Of a stretch of DNA of 64,000 nt, positions 9,433 through 17,807 are shown in pieces. Both the position numbers and the translations under genes were made by a program. Source of the stretch: Variovorax boronicumulans (GTDB lineage: Bacteria > Pseudomonadota > Gammaproteobacteria > Burkholderiales > Burkholderiaceae_C). The stretch covers positions 520,122 to 584,121 of the forward strand of contig NZ_JAAAFX010000004.1 in assembly GCF_019352895.1 (NCBI RefSeq), read 5' to 3'. The notes beneath the pieces were generated by a model. The model saw only the letters and a program-made list of their open reading frames with translations, searched no databases and had not been told where the DNA came from. The first letter of the stretch is position 1. Every line of letters begins with the position of its first letter.

Positions 9433-10413
9433 ATGACACCGCATCCCTTCCTGCGCCGCATCGCCGCGCTGTCCGCCCTCGCCGCGCTGGCCTTGGGCGC
9501 CGCCGCGCCGGCCGCCGCGCAGGCCACCAAGTTCCCGACGCGCACCATCGAGCTGCTGGTGCCCTACCAGCCCGGCGGCGGCACCGACGGCCTGGCGCGC
9601 GCCTTCGCCGACGCGAGCCGCAAGCACATCGACCAGAGCATCGTGATCGTCAACCGGCCCGGCGCCGGCGGTGCGATCGGCTGGACCGAGGTGATCAACG
9701 CCCGCCCCGACGGCTACAAGCTGGCGGTGCTCACGGTCGAGCTGCTCACGCTGCCGCACCTGGGCCTGGCCAAGTTCAACTACGACGACTTCCAGCCCAT
9801 CGCGCAGCTCAACGCCGACCCGGCCGCGATCACGGTGAAGTCCGATGCGCCGTGGAACACGGTGGAAGAGTTCCTGGCCGATGCGAAGAAGGCGCCCGAG
9901 AGCATCCGCGTGGGCAACTCCGGCAACGGCTCGATCTGGCACCTGGCCGCGGCCGCGCTGGAGGACAAGACCGGCACCAGGTTCAACCACATCCCGTTCC
10001 AGGGCGCGGCGCCCGCGGTGCTGGCGCTGCTGGGCGGCCACATCGAGGCCGTGGCCGTGAGCCCGGCCGAGGTCACGACGCATGTGCAGGGCGGCAAGCT
10101 CAAGGTGCTGATGGTGATGGCCGACAAGCGCGTCAAGGGCTTCGAGAAGGTGCCGACCGCCAAGGAGCGCGGCATCGACCTGTCGATCGGCACCTGGCGC
10201 GGCCTCGGCGCGCCCAAGAACACGCCACCCGAAGTGATGGCGCGGCTGCGCGAGATCGCCGCCAAGACCGCCGCCGAGCCGCTGATGCACGAGGTGATGG
10301 ACAAGCAGAACCTGGGCTACGTCTACACCGACGGCGCGGTGTTCAAGGAGACGCTGGCCAAGGACAACATCTACTTCAAGACATTGATCACCAAGCTGAA
10401 TCTCAAGCCCTGA
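9433..10413 (+). CDS. Orphan tripartite tricarboxylate-type binding protein (Bug family)
   Basis: Periplasmic solute-binding protein of the Bug/TctC family, 326 residues. A Sec signal peptide ends near AAAQA, followed by the family opening FPTRTIELLVPYQPGGGTDGLAR. The GNSGNGSIWHLAAAALE and NHIPFQGAAPAVLALLGGHIE segments are typical ligand-site regions. No TctA or TctB membrane genes are nearby, a common situation in Burkholderiales, where Bug receptors are expanded. It follows the SDR gene by 44 bases and is probably part of the sugar-acid operon; its ligand is unknown. Confidence 0.92.
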   Translation: MTPHPFLRRIAALSALAALALGAAAPAAAQATKFPTRTIELLVPYQPGGGTDGLARAFADASRKHIDQSIVIVNRPGAGGAIGWTEVINARPDGYKLAVLTVELLTLPHLGLAKFNYDDFQPIAQLNADPAAITVKSDAPWNTVEEFLADAKKAPESIRVGNSGNGSIWHLAAAALEDKTGTRFNHIPFQGAAPAVLALLGGHIEAVAVSPAEVTTHVQGGKLKVLMVMADKRVKGFEKVPTAKERGIDLSIGTWRGLGAPKNTPPEVMARLREIAAKTAAEPLMHEVMDKQNLGYVYTDGAVFKETLAKDNIYFKTLITKLNLKP

Positions 10414-10517
10414 CCGGCTCCACGCACCGCGTGCCGAAGACCTAGAACAACACGGCACAACCCCTCAGGCGCGTCGCGTCTGCGGGCCTTTCTCGACCAT
10501 TGAACGGAGACAAGACC

Positions 10518-11507
10518 ATGCAACGCCGCACCCTCATCCAGACCGCCATCGCCGGCCTCGCCGCCGGCGCCCTGCCCGCCGCTTTCGCACAAGGCAGCTG
10601 GCCCACCGGCAAGGCCATCACCTACCTGGTGCCCTTCCCGGCCGGCGGCACGACCGACGTGCTGGGCCGGCTGATCAGCCAGAAGCTGGGCATGGTGCTG
10701 GGCACCAGCGTCGTGATCGACAACCGCGGCGGCGCGGGCGGCAGCGTGGGCTCGGAGATCGCCTCGCGCGCAGCGCCCGACGGCTACACGATGCTGGGCG
10801 GCACGATCAGCTCGCATGCCATCAACGTGAGCCTGTACCCGAAGATCGGCTACGACCCGGTCAAGTCCTTCGCGCCGGTCACGCTGATCGGCACCAACCC
10901 CGTGGTGCTGGTGGTCAACGCCGCGAGCCCCTACAAGACGCTCAAGGACGTGCTCGAGGCGAGCAAGGCCAAGGCCGGCGGCCTGTCCTCGGCCTCGGCG
11001 GGCACCGGCACCTCGCAGCACCTGTCGCTGGAACTGCTGGCCTTCAAGTCGGGCGTGAAGTTCACCCATGTGCCCTACAAGGGCAGCGGCCCGGCGATCC
11101 AGGACGTGATCGGCGGCCAGGTCGACATGATGTTCGACACCACGGTGGTGGCCGCGCCGCACATCCAGAGCGGCAAGCTGCGCGCCATCGCCGTGACCTC
11201 GGCCAAGCGGCTCGCGTCGCTGCCCGACGTGCCGACGATCGCCGAGTCGGGGCTGCAGGGCCTGACCGATTTCGAGGTCGTGTCGTGGCAGGCGATCTTC
11301 GTGCCGGCCGGCACGCCGGCGCCGATCGTCGACCGGCTGCACAAGGAGATCCGCACCATCCTCGCACAGCCCGACATGCAAGAGAAGATGAAGGGCTTCG
11401 GCATGGAACCGGCGGACATGACGCCCACCCAGATCGCGAGCTTCCAGAAGGCCGAGGTCGAGAAGTGGGCGCAGGTGATCAAGGCGGCAGGCGTCAAGGT
11501 CGAGTGA
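10518..11507 (+). CDS. Second orphan Bug-family binding protein
   Basis: Another Bug/TctC periplasmic receptor, 329 residues, about 100 bases after the first. The start MQRRTLIQTAIAGLAAG gives a signal peptide ending near AFAQG; ACGGAGA precedes the ATG. The core motifs VPFPAGGTTDVLGR and FTHVPYKGSGPAIQDVIGGQVD match the family. It differs clearly from the preceding Bug protein, so this is not a recent tandem duplication. No membrane partners are adjacent. The ligand cannot be deduced. Confidence 0.92.
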   Translation: MQRRTLIQTAIAGLAAGALPAAFAQGSWPTGKAITYLVPFPAGGTTDVLGRLISQKLGMVLGTSVVIDNRGGAGGSVGSEIASRAAPDGYTMLGGTISSHAINVSLYPKIGYDPVKSFAPVTLIGTNPVVLVVNAASPYKTLKDVLEASKAKAGGLSSASAGTGTSQHLSLELLAFKSGVKFTHVPYKGSGPAIQDVIGGQVDMMFDTTVVAAPHIQSGKLRAIAVTSAKRLASLPDVPTIAESGLQGLTDFEVVSWQAIFVPAGTPAPIVDRLHKEIRTILAQPDMQEKMKGFGMEPADMTPTQIASFQKAEVEKWAQVIKAAGVKVE

Positions 11508-11524
11508 CGCCCGCACGCGCCTGA

Positions 11525-11548
11525 GGCGACCGTCGGCCTTCGGTCGCC
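11525..11548 (+). terminator. Possible stem-loop after the Bug gene
   Basis: GGCGACCG (11525-11532) and CGGTCGCC (11541-11548) form a perfect 8-bp stem with an 8-base loop, 17 bases past the Bug stop. There is no T-tract, so it is a candidate terminator or mRNA-end hairpin only. Confidence 0.35.
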
Positions 11549-11697
11549 ACCTCGTCCTGCGCCCTCGGTATGCTTCGGGGCTGCCGATCCTGGCAATGGA
11601 CGAGGACTTCCCGCTCGAATGAAAGACGCCTTTTTGCGCCATCCCTGCCTGCGACCGGGCGGCGGCGCCATCGACGTGCTGTCGTGCGAGGTGCGCA

Positions 11698-12768
11698 GTG
11701 CCCTTGCGATCTGAAGCGACCGTCGCCGCCGACCGCAAGAACGCCTACCGCGAACAGACGCTCCGGCGCCTGCAGGCCACGGCCATCGAGATGGGTGCGA
11801 CGGCGGTGCTGGGCTCGACGGTCGTGCTGCTGGCGCGGCTGCTGGTCCCCACGCCGGAACACCTCTGGCTGCGCGTGCTGCTGCTGCCGCTGACGGCGCT
11901 CTTCGCCTACATGATCGTCCGGGCCCCATCGGTGCGGGCCTACGGCGCCGCCTGCATGGCCACCATTGCCACGGTCAGCTTCAACAGCTACCTGGGTGCG
12001 CTGGGCACCGACCAACCGCTGATCTACTTCCTGCCGGCGGCGACCATCGTCGTGCTCGCCACCAGCTTCTTCTGGATCACGCTGGGCCAATGGATCGGTG
12101 GCGCGCTGGCCTGCTATGTCTTCTTCCTGCCCTTCGTGCTCGATCACGCAGCCAGCCGCACCGACACCGTGTTCTGCGTGCTGTTCGCGGCAATGGCCCT
12201 GGTGACCAGCTTCGTCAGCCACCTGCGCATACAGGACTTCCAGCGCCGCGCCTTCGACCAGGAATGCCGGCTGGCCGAGTTGTCCCTCACCGACACGCTG
12301 ACCGGCGCGCTCAGCCGGGCCGAGTTCCTGCGGCAGGCCGACAAGGCCGCGCTTCGGGCCCGTGCGTCGGCCGCGTCGCTCACGCTGCTGTACCTGGACA
12401 TCGACCATTTCAAGCGCCTCAACGACGGCCACGGCCATGCGGCCGGCGACGCCGTGCTGCGCGGCATGTCCGAGGTGCTGCAGCAGGCATTGCGCGACAG
12501 CGACGTGTTCGGCCGCTTGGGCGGCGAGGAGTTCTGCGTGCTGCTGCCCGATCAGGACGAACACCGGGCCCTGGCCCTGGCGAACCGCCTGCGCACCCTG
12601 CTGGCCGCGGTGCCGCGGCCCGACGGGCAGTTGACGGTCTCGGCCGGCATTGCCGGCCTGCGCGAGGGCGAATCCGTCGCGCAGACGCTGCACCGCGCGG
12701 ATCTCGCGATGCTCAGGGCCAAGCAGGCGGGGCGCGATACGGTGTGCGTGGCGCAGGACGGCGACTGA
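11698..12768 (+). CDS. Membrane diguanylate cyclase (GGDEF)
   Basis: Predicted inner-membrane cyclase making c-di-GMP from two GTP, 356 residues. About five to six transmembrane segments occupy residues 20-175, without a recognised periplasmic sensor domain; the GGDEF domain spans about 190-350. The active-site motif is GGEEF at residues 275-279, a catalytically competent variant, and an RxxD inhibitory site (RDSD, Arg266-Asp269) lies exactly five residues before it. Product inhibition is therefore expected. The GTG at 11698 is the start used; a later start within the first 30 residues is possible. No neighbours suggest a specific signalling partner. Confidence 0.9.
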   Translation: MPLRSEATVAADRKNAYREQTLRRLQATAIEMGATAVLGSTVVLLARLLVPTPEHLWLRVLLLPLTALFAYMIVRAPSVRAYGAACMATIATVSFNSYLGALGTDQPLIYFLPAATIVVLATSFFWITLGQWIGGALACYVFFLPFVLDHAASRTDTVFCVLFAAMALVTSFVSHLRIQDFQRRAFDQECRLAELSLTDTLTGALSRAEFLRQADKAALRARASAASLTLLYLDIDHFKRLNDGHGHAAGDAVLRGMSEVLQQALRDSDVFGRLGGEEFCVLLPDQDEHRALALANRLRTLLAAVPRPDGQLTVSAGIAGLREGESVAQTLHRADLAMLRAKQAGRDTVCVAQDGD

Positions 12769-13129
12769 CGAGGGGTGCTCCCGGCTGGGGCGCGGCGCAG
12801 ACACTGCCGCCAGGTCAGAAGCCAGGTGCCCTGTCTGGACAAGTGACCGTCGACATGGAGAACCATCAGATCCAATGGATTTCGCAACGTGTCGAAGTGT
12901 GTGTTTTTCGCGTGGAGGGGGCCGCACCCGAAAACGTGTAGGCGACCTTGGTTGACGCCCGGCGCCTGTGTCAGGGTGACGTTCTCCGGCGTCTGGATCC
13001 GCCACTGGCCCGTCTGGCGCCAACACGGCACGGATCACCGTGTCGACGGCATGCGGCCCGCCCGATGCGCCGCGGCGACGCACGCTCAGGTGCCTGCGGA
13101 CGACCGTCGCGGCCGAATCAGGCCCTGCT
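12769..13129. other. 361-base gap without a convincing gene
   Basis: Between the convergent cyclase and lysE-type genes. A 28-codon ORF (12855-12941) exists on the + strand, but it has no ribosome-binding site or family resemblance. The stretch around 12850-12950 is less GC-rich than its surroundings. No hairpin terminator was identified with confidence, and no RNA gene was recognised. Confidence 0.5.
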
Positions 13130-13759
13130 TCAGCGCTGCTGGACGGCCACCTTCAGGCCGAGGCCGATGAAGATCGTGCCGACGATCTTTCCCTTCCAGC
13201 GGTTCAGCCAGGCGAGCCGGCCCAGCACGCGGCCCAGGGGGCGCACGGACAGCGCGAGCAGGGTGGAATAGAGCGCGCTCAGTGCGACGAAGATCAGGCC
13301 CAGGACAGCGAACTGCGCGAAGGTCGACCCGTGCCCCGGATGCACGAACTGCGGCAGGAAGGCAAGGAAGAACAACGCCGTCTTCGGGTTCAACACCTCG
13401 GCGGGAATGGCTTGCAGGAAGGCCTGTTTCGCGGTGACACGGGGCCGCACTGCTTCGACTTGCGGATCACCGGCCTTCTCGAGGAGTGCCTGGACGCCCA
13501 GCCAGATCAGGTAGCCCGCACCGACGAGCTTGACGATGTTGAAGGCCAGTGCCGATGTCATCAGGATCGCCGACAGGCCCACGGCGGCGGCCATGGCATG
13601 GACAAAGTCGCCGCAGGCGATGCCCAGGCCCGTCGCGATGCCGACGGAACGCCCGCCTTGCGCGGTTCGCATGAAGACCAGCAGCACGGCCGGCCCCGGG
13701 ATCAGGAACAGGCCGATCACGACGGCGGTATAGGACACGAGGGTGGACAGTTCGAACAT
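13130..13759 (-). CDS. LysE-family amino acid exporter
   Basis: Inner-membrane exporter of the LysE/RhtB family, 209 residues with six hydrophobic segments. The opening FELSTLVSYTAVVIGLFLIPGPAVLLV carries the conserved PGP, and GLGIACGDFVHAMAAAVGLSA and NPKTALFFLAFLPQFV are family hallmarks. The ATG at 13759 gives the standard N-terminus; the frame is open 54 bases further, but that part is not family-like. It is probably monocistronic. Exported substrate (amino acid or analogue) is unknown. Confidence 0.92.
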   Translation of the reverse strand: MFELSTLVSYTAVVIGLFLIPGPAVLLVFMRTAQGGRSVGIATGLGIACGDFVHAMAAAVGLSAILMTSALAFNIVKLVGAGYLIWLGVQALLEKAGDPQVEAVRPRVTAKQAFLQAIPAEVLNPKTALFFLAFLPQFVHPGHGSTFAQFAVLGLIFVALSALYSTLLALSVRPLGRVLGRLAWLNRWKGKIVGTIFIGLGLKVAVQQR

Positions 13760-13914
13760 GGCGGCTCCATCAGCTACGCAGGGCAACAGGGGCATGCTAA
13801 CCATTCGCGGCACGCCTCTTGCCGCGTCGGAACCGGTCGCCTCTGGACGCCCCCGGCGGCTTTCAGCGCTTGCCGCTCAGGACCGGCGCCAGGGGGCCAT
13901 CTCCCGGACCGCAC

Positions 13915-14265
13915 TCAGCTGTGCGAAAGGATGTTGACCAGTTGGCCGAAGGGGTCGCGAACGAAGAACCGGCGCACGCCCCAGGGCTCGTCCACCGGCC
14001 CGTATTCGATGGCGAAGCCCGCCGCCTTCATGCGCTGGAGTGCGACGTCCGCATCGTCCACTTCGATCGACAGGTCCGGTACGGGCGTGCCGGAGCCGCC
14101 TTCCGTGGCGAAGCTCAGCTGAACGCTCATCCGGACCTGGGAGCCATAGGTTCGTATCCAGCCATGGTCCATCAGAAGCTCGAGCCCCAGGACGTCCTGA
14201 TAGAAGGACCGCGCCCGGTCGAGATCGAGCGCCTTGACATTGATGACCACTCTTTTGACTTGCAA
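13915..14265 (-). CDS. VOC-family protein (glyoxalase/bleomycin-resistance fold)
   Basis: Single-domain vicinal oxygen chelate protein, 116 residues. The N-terminal beta strand VKRVVINVKALDLDRARSFYQDVLGLEL and the C-terminal EYGPVDEPWGVRRFFVRDPFGQLVNI are typical of the fold. No ATG fits; the TTG at 14265 is chosen because AAGGAG lies 8 bases upstream and the protein then starts just before the first strand. The ORF continues upstream without family resemblance and would overlap the neighbouring gene. Function within the superfamily is unknown. Confidence 0.82.
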   Translation of the reverse strand: MQVKRVVINVKALDLDRARSFYQDVLGLELLMDHGWIRTYGSQVRMSVQLSFATEGGSGTPVPDLSIEVDDADVALQRMKAAGFAIEYGPVDEPWGVRRFFVRDPFGQLVNILSHS

Positions 14266-14282
14266 TCTTGGCTCCTTCACAT

Positions 14283-14639
14283 CTAGCGCAGGAACCAGAT
14301 CTTGAGCGTCACGTAGATCGCATAGCCCAGGCCCAGCACCATCCACAACAGGAAGAACATGTTGGCCCAGTAGTCGGCCGCATGGGCCGCGAGGGTGTAT
14401 ATCTGCCCATGGCAGCCTTTGCCGAGGCATTGAATCTCGCGCCGGATCAAGGCGCGCAACAAGGAGAAGAAGAGCACGCAGAGCACCCCCGACACCAGCA
14501 GCAGCCCGAGCGGGCCCATCATCCCTTCGGTGAGTTCACCGCGCTCATCGCGATAGCCCTTGCGGATCAGCCGCTGCCCGAACCGGTACCAGGCGAATCC
14601 GAGCAGGAGCATCAACGCGTAATAGAAGACTTGTCGCAT
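14283..14639 (-). CDS. Hypothetical small membrane protein
   Basis: 118-residue protein not recognised as a named family. It has an N-terminal hydrophobic segment (MRQVFYYALMLLLGFAWYRFG), a second around GPLGLLLVSGVLCVLFFSLL and a third at the C-terminus (ANMFFLLWMVLGLGYAIYVTL). Two Cys (CLGKGC) lie in the loop before the third segment. It is 17 bases upstream of the VOC gene on the same strand, so the two are probably cotranscribed. The sequence is somewhat less GC-rich than its neighbours. Confidence 0.75.
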   Translation of the reverse strand: MRQVFYYALMLLLGFAWYRFGQRLIRKGYRDERGELTEGMMGPLGLLLVSGVLCVLFFSLLRALIRREIQCLGKGCHGQIYTLAAHAADYWANMFFLLWMVLGLGYAIYVTLKIWFLR

Positions 14640-14835
14640 GTCGTCGCTTGCACCAAGGCAGCAGAGTTCGTCGCGACGAATGGTATCCGGCCGCACGCAG
14701 TGCCTCGATGGCGTCCTCCATCGATCCACGCCACCGGCGTCTGCGGCCCGGCCGCCCGGCGCCGACGGCGTCGCGTCATGCGTCGGATGCTAGGCTGCGT
14801 GCTTTCGCATCCACACACCGAGAGGGGCGTTTGAA

Positions 14836-15219
14836 ATGGGCACGTGGTCTACCGACAGCTTTGGCAACGACGATGCGCTGGACTGGTTTGGCGAACTGCG
14901 CGAAGCCCCCAGCGCGCTGCCGTTCATCCAGCAGACCTTGGCTTCCGGCTCGACGGAAAGCGTCGTCGCCGCCGGCGCGGTGCTGGCATTGCTCAACGGC
15001 AGCGACGGCGCCGACCTGCACCCGGACGTGGCCGAGTGGTGTGCCGGAAAGGCGGCACCGCCGGCCGCGCTCAAGCAAGCCGCCATCGATGCGCTCCAGG
15101 CCATCCTCGACGACCCGGAAGCGGACGGACACGACACCTGGGCGGAGCTGGGCGAGGACGATGAAGACTACCGCGCCTGGCTCTCGAACCTGAGGCACAT
15201 CCAGGCCGGACTCCGGTAG
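14836..15219 (+). CDS. DUF4259 domain-containing protein
   Basis: 127-residue acidic cytoplasmic protein. The opening MGTWSTDSFGNDDALDWFGEL is the hallmark of the DUF4259 family (MGTWG..FDNDDA..W). A central helical region (SVVAAGAVLALLNG) and an acidic C-terminal part (LGEDDEDYRAWLSNL) follow. No biochemical role is established for the family; such genes are often scattered singly. It is preceded by AGGGGCG and reads alone between two transcription units. Confidence 0.85.
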   Translation: MGTWSTDSFGNDDALDWFGELREAPSALPFIQQTLASGSTESVVAAGAVLALLNGSDGADLHPDVAEWCAGKAAPPAALKQAAIDALQAILDDPEADGHDTWAELGEDDEDYRAWLSNLRHIQAGLR

Positions 15220-15371
15220 GGCGTCGGTTCGCGCGCCGGAAGGCCTGCCGGGCCCCAAGCACACACCGGCAAGTCCTGCAAGAATTCGGCCCATCCCCGA
15301 GGGACCGAGGCCTGCCGTCGACACCTGACGAAGACAGGCGCCGGCCATTCCACCACAGGAGCGAATCTTCC

Positions 15372-16352
15372 ATGACCGTTGCACACGCCATCCGGCTCAC
15401 AGAATTCGGCGGACCGGAGGTCATGCGCCTCGAACGGCTCGACCTGCCGCCGCCCTCCCCGGGCGAAGTCCAGCTGCGCCAGACCGCGATCGGCTTCAAC
15501 TACATCGACATCTACCAGCGCGCCGGCAAGTACCCGCTGCCGACACCGACCGGGCTCGGGCATGAAGCCGCCGGCGTGGTGGAAGCCCTGGGCGCGGACG
15601 TGAGCGACCTGGCGGTGGGCGACCACGTCGTCTACATGAACGCCGGTGTGGGCGCCTACGCGGACCGGCGCAATGTCGCGGCCAGCAAGCTGGTGAAGAT
15701 TCCGGCCGGCATCGGCGACGAGGACGCCGCAGCCGTGTTCTTCAAGGCCATGACGGCGCAGTACCTGGTGAAGAAGACCCACGCCGTGCAGCCGGGCGAC
15801 GTGGTGCTGGTCCACGCCGCGGCGGGCGGCGTCGGGCAGATCCTCAGCGGCTGGGCCAAGGCGCTGGGCGCCACCGTGATCGGCACCGCCGGTTCGCCGG
15901 CCAAGTGCGCGGCGGCGCTGGCCGCCGGCTGCGACGCTGCGATCGACTATTCACAGCCCGACTGGGTGGCCCAGGTCCTAGCGGCCATGGACGGACGCAA
16001 GGCACGCGTGGTCTATGACTCGGTGGCCCGGCACACCTTCATGGGGTCGCTGGATTGCACGGCGCCTTTCGGCCTGGTGGTGCTCTTCGGCGCGGCGTCG
16101 GGGCCTGCACCCGCCATCGATCCCGAGCTGCTGAACAAGAAGGGCTGCCTGTTCCTCACGCGACCGTCCGTGTTTCCGCACAACGCCGACGTGGCGACCT
16201 TCCGCGCCAACGCCGCGGATGTGTTCGCCGCCATGCAGAGCGGTGCCGTGCGTGCCGCGATCGGGGCGACCTTCCGCCTCGACCAGGTGGCGGACGCCCA
16301 CCGGGCCGCGGAGCGCCGCGCGAGCACCGGCGCGATCGTGCTGCGCCCCTGA
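15372..16352 (+). CDS. qor: NADPH:quinone oxidoreductase (zinc-independent MDR family)
   Basis: Medium-chain reductase of the QOR family, 326 residues, reducing quinones with NADPH in the cytoplasm. Family landmarks: FNYIDIYQRAGKYP, GHEAAGVVEALG, the cofactor motif VLVHAAAGGVGQ and the C-terminal TGAIVLRP. The zinc-binding cysteines of alcohol dehydrogenases are absent, as expected. CAGGAG lies upstream of the ATG. It is convergent with the iron-uptake genes. Confidence 0.92.
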   Translation: MTVAHAIRLTEFGGPEVMRLERLDLPPPSPGEVQLRQTAIGFNYIDIYQRAGKYPLPTPTGLGHEAAGVVEALGADVSDLAVGDHVVYMNAGVGAYADRRNVAASKLVKIPAGIGDEDAAAVFFKAMTAQYLVKKTHAVQPGDVVLVHAAAGGVGQILSGWAKALGATVIGTAGSPAKCAAALAAGCDAAIDYSQPDWVAQVLAAMDGRKARVVYDSVARHTFMGSLDCTAPFGLVVLFGAASGPAPAIDPELLNKKGCLFLTRPSVFPHNADVATFRANAADVFAAMQSGAVRAAIGATFRLDQVADAHRAAERRASTGAIVLRP

Positions 16353-16411
16353 GGATGCATGCCCGGCGTGCACGAGGCGCCGGCGTTCCCTCCGGTTGCG
16401 CAATGCAGGGC

Positions 16412-16597
16412 CTAGCGTCGCTTGCGCACCCACCCGAACCAGATGCACACCCCCACCGGGATGCCCAGCGTGAGCCAAGCCAGCATGTCGCCCGCGCCGC
16501 CGTCGCTGAACAGCGCGGAGATCAGGCCCACGGTGGTCAACAGGCCCATCACCAGGGGCCAGCCCCAGAGCCGCCAGAAAGCGTGACGCGGGTTCAT
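16412..16597 (-). CDS. Small two-helix membrane protein of the iron-uptake unit
   Basis: 61-residue protein with two transmembrane segments (about WGWPLVMGLLTTVGLISAL and MLAWLTLGIPVGVCIWFGW) and a basic tail. Its ATG overlaps the TGA of the PepSY protein (ATGA), so it is translationally coupled to it. Similar tiny membrane proteins often trail PepSY/TonB-receptor operons; their role is unknown. Confidence 0.8.
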   Translation of the reverse strand: MNPRHAFWRLWGWPLVMGLLTTVGLISALFSDGGAGDMLAWLTLGIPVGVCIWFGWVRKRR

Positions 16598-17778
16598 GGG
16601 CGGCGCTCCTTCAGCACGGCGGCGGCTTGCTGTGGCTGCTGCGGCGACGGCGCCCCGGCCTCCCTTGCCTTCGGCAGCGGCACGCTGTTGCCGCGCTTGA
16701 GCCAGAGATAGAGGCCGCTGCCCAGCACGATGATGGTGGCGATGTCGAGCAGCGCCCAGAGGATCTGCATCGGCATGCCGCCGTAGTCGCCGAAGTGCAG
16801 CGGCTGCGACACCAGCAGCGCCGTCAGGTACCAGGGCAGCTTGGGCGCCGCGCTCACCTCGGCGGTCTTGGCGTCGACCAGCACCGGCTGCAGCAGCTTC
16901 GAGGTGAAGGGCTCGTTGCCCTTGAGGAACACCGTCGTGTGGTGCGGGCTCGAGAAGGCGGTGCCCGGGAAGGCGATGAAGGACAGCTTGGAATGCGGTG
17001 CGACGGCGTAGGCCGCATCCAGCGATTTCTGCACCGAGGCCCGCTCGCCCACCGTCACCACCGGCTGGTCCTTGTAGGGCGCGAGCAGCGCGCTCAGCTG
17101 GTCGTACTGCCAGTACTTGATCACCAGGTCGGCCCAGGTGTTGATCATGCCGGTGGAGCCCACCACGAAGGCCCAGACCAGCGTGACGACGCCCAGCAGA
17201 TTGTGCAGGTCCAGCCACTTGAGGCGCGGGCGCTTCTCGCGGCGCACGGTGCCGAACTCGAGCTTGCGCATGAAGGGCGCGTAGAGCACCACGCCCGAGA
17301 CGATGGCCACCAGCAGCAGCAGGCCCATGAAGCCCAGGAACAGCTTGCCCGGCAGCCCCGCGAACAGGTCGACGTGCAGCTTGAACATCACGTACATGAA
17401 GCCCTCGTCGAACTTGGGCTGCGCCAGCACCTCGCCCGTGCGCGCGTCGACCGCCACCGACTTGAAGTCCTCGGTGGGGGCGGGCGTGGGCGTGAGCGTG
17501 ACGAACCACAGGCCGTCGTCGTCCTCCGGCTGCGAGACGAACTGCACCACGCGATCGGGGTGCTTCGACTTCGCGACCTCGAGCACGCGGTCGAGGCTCA
17601 CGCGCGGCGTGCTGGCTGGCATCTTCGGGGCCTCGATCTCGGTGCCCAGCAGGTGGCCGATCTCGTGGTGGAAGATCAGCGGCAGCCCGGTGAGGCACAG
17701 CAGCAGCATGAACACGGTGCAGACCAGGCTGCTCCACTTGTGGACCCAGGCCCAGGTCTTGATTCTTCGGCTGTTCAT
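16594..17778 (-). CDS. PepSY-associated transmembrane protein (PiuB-like)
   Basis: Inner-membrane protein of the PepSY/PiuB family, 394 residues with four main transmembrane segments: about 14-36, 140-165, 190-210 and 340-360. The N-terminal WVHKWSSLVCTVFMLLLCLTGLPLIFHHEIGH motif is typical. Such proteins accompany TonB-dependent siderophore receptors and are thought to take part in ferric-siderophore reduction or uptake at the inner membrane. It lies 29 bases after the receptor gene and should share its iron-responsive promoter. Confidence 0.88.
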   Translation of the reverse strand: MNSRRIKTWAWVHKWSSLVCTVFMLLLCLTGLPLIFHHEIGHLLGTEIEAPKMPASTPRVSLDRVLEVAKSKHPDRVVQFVSQPEDDDGLWFVTLTPTPAPTEDFKSVAVDARTGEVLAQPKFDEGFMYVMFKLHVDLFAGLPGKLFLGFMGLLLLVAIVSGVVLYAPFMRKLEFGTVRREKRPRLKWLDLHNLLGVVTLVWAFVVGSTGMINTWADLVIKYWQYDQLSALLAPYKDQPVVTVGERASVQKSLDAAYAVAPHSKLSFIAFPGTAFSSPHHTTVFLKGNEPFTSKLLQPVLVDAKTAEVSAAPKLPWYLTALLVSQPLHFGDYGGMPMQILWALLDIATIIVLGSGLYLWLKRGNSVPLPKAREAGAPSPQQPQQAAAVLKERRP

Positions 17779-17807
17779 CGTGGTCTTTTTTGTCGTTCAG
17801 TCGCGGA

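Noticed and set aside
12855..12941. Short + strand ORF of 28 codons
   Set aside because: No ribosome-binding site, no resemblance to known small proteins, no conserved context visible.
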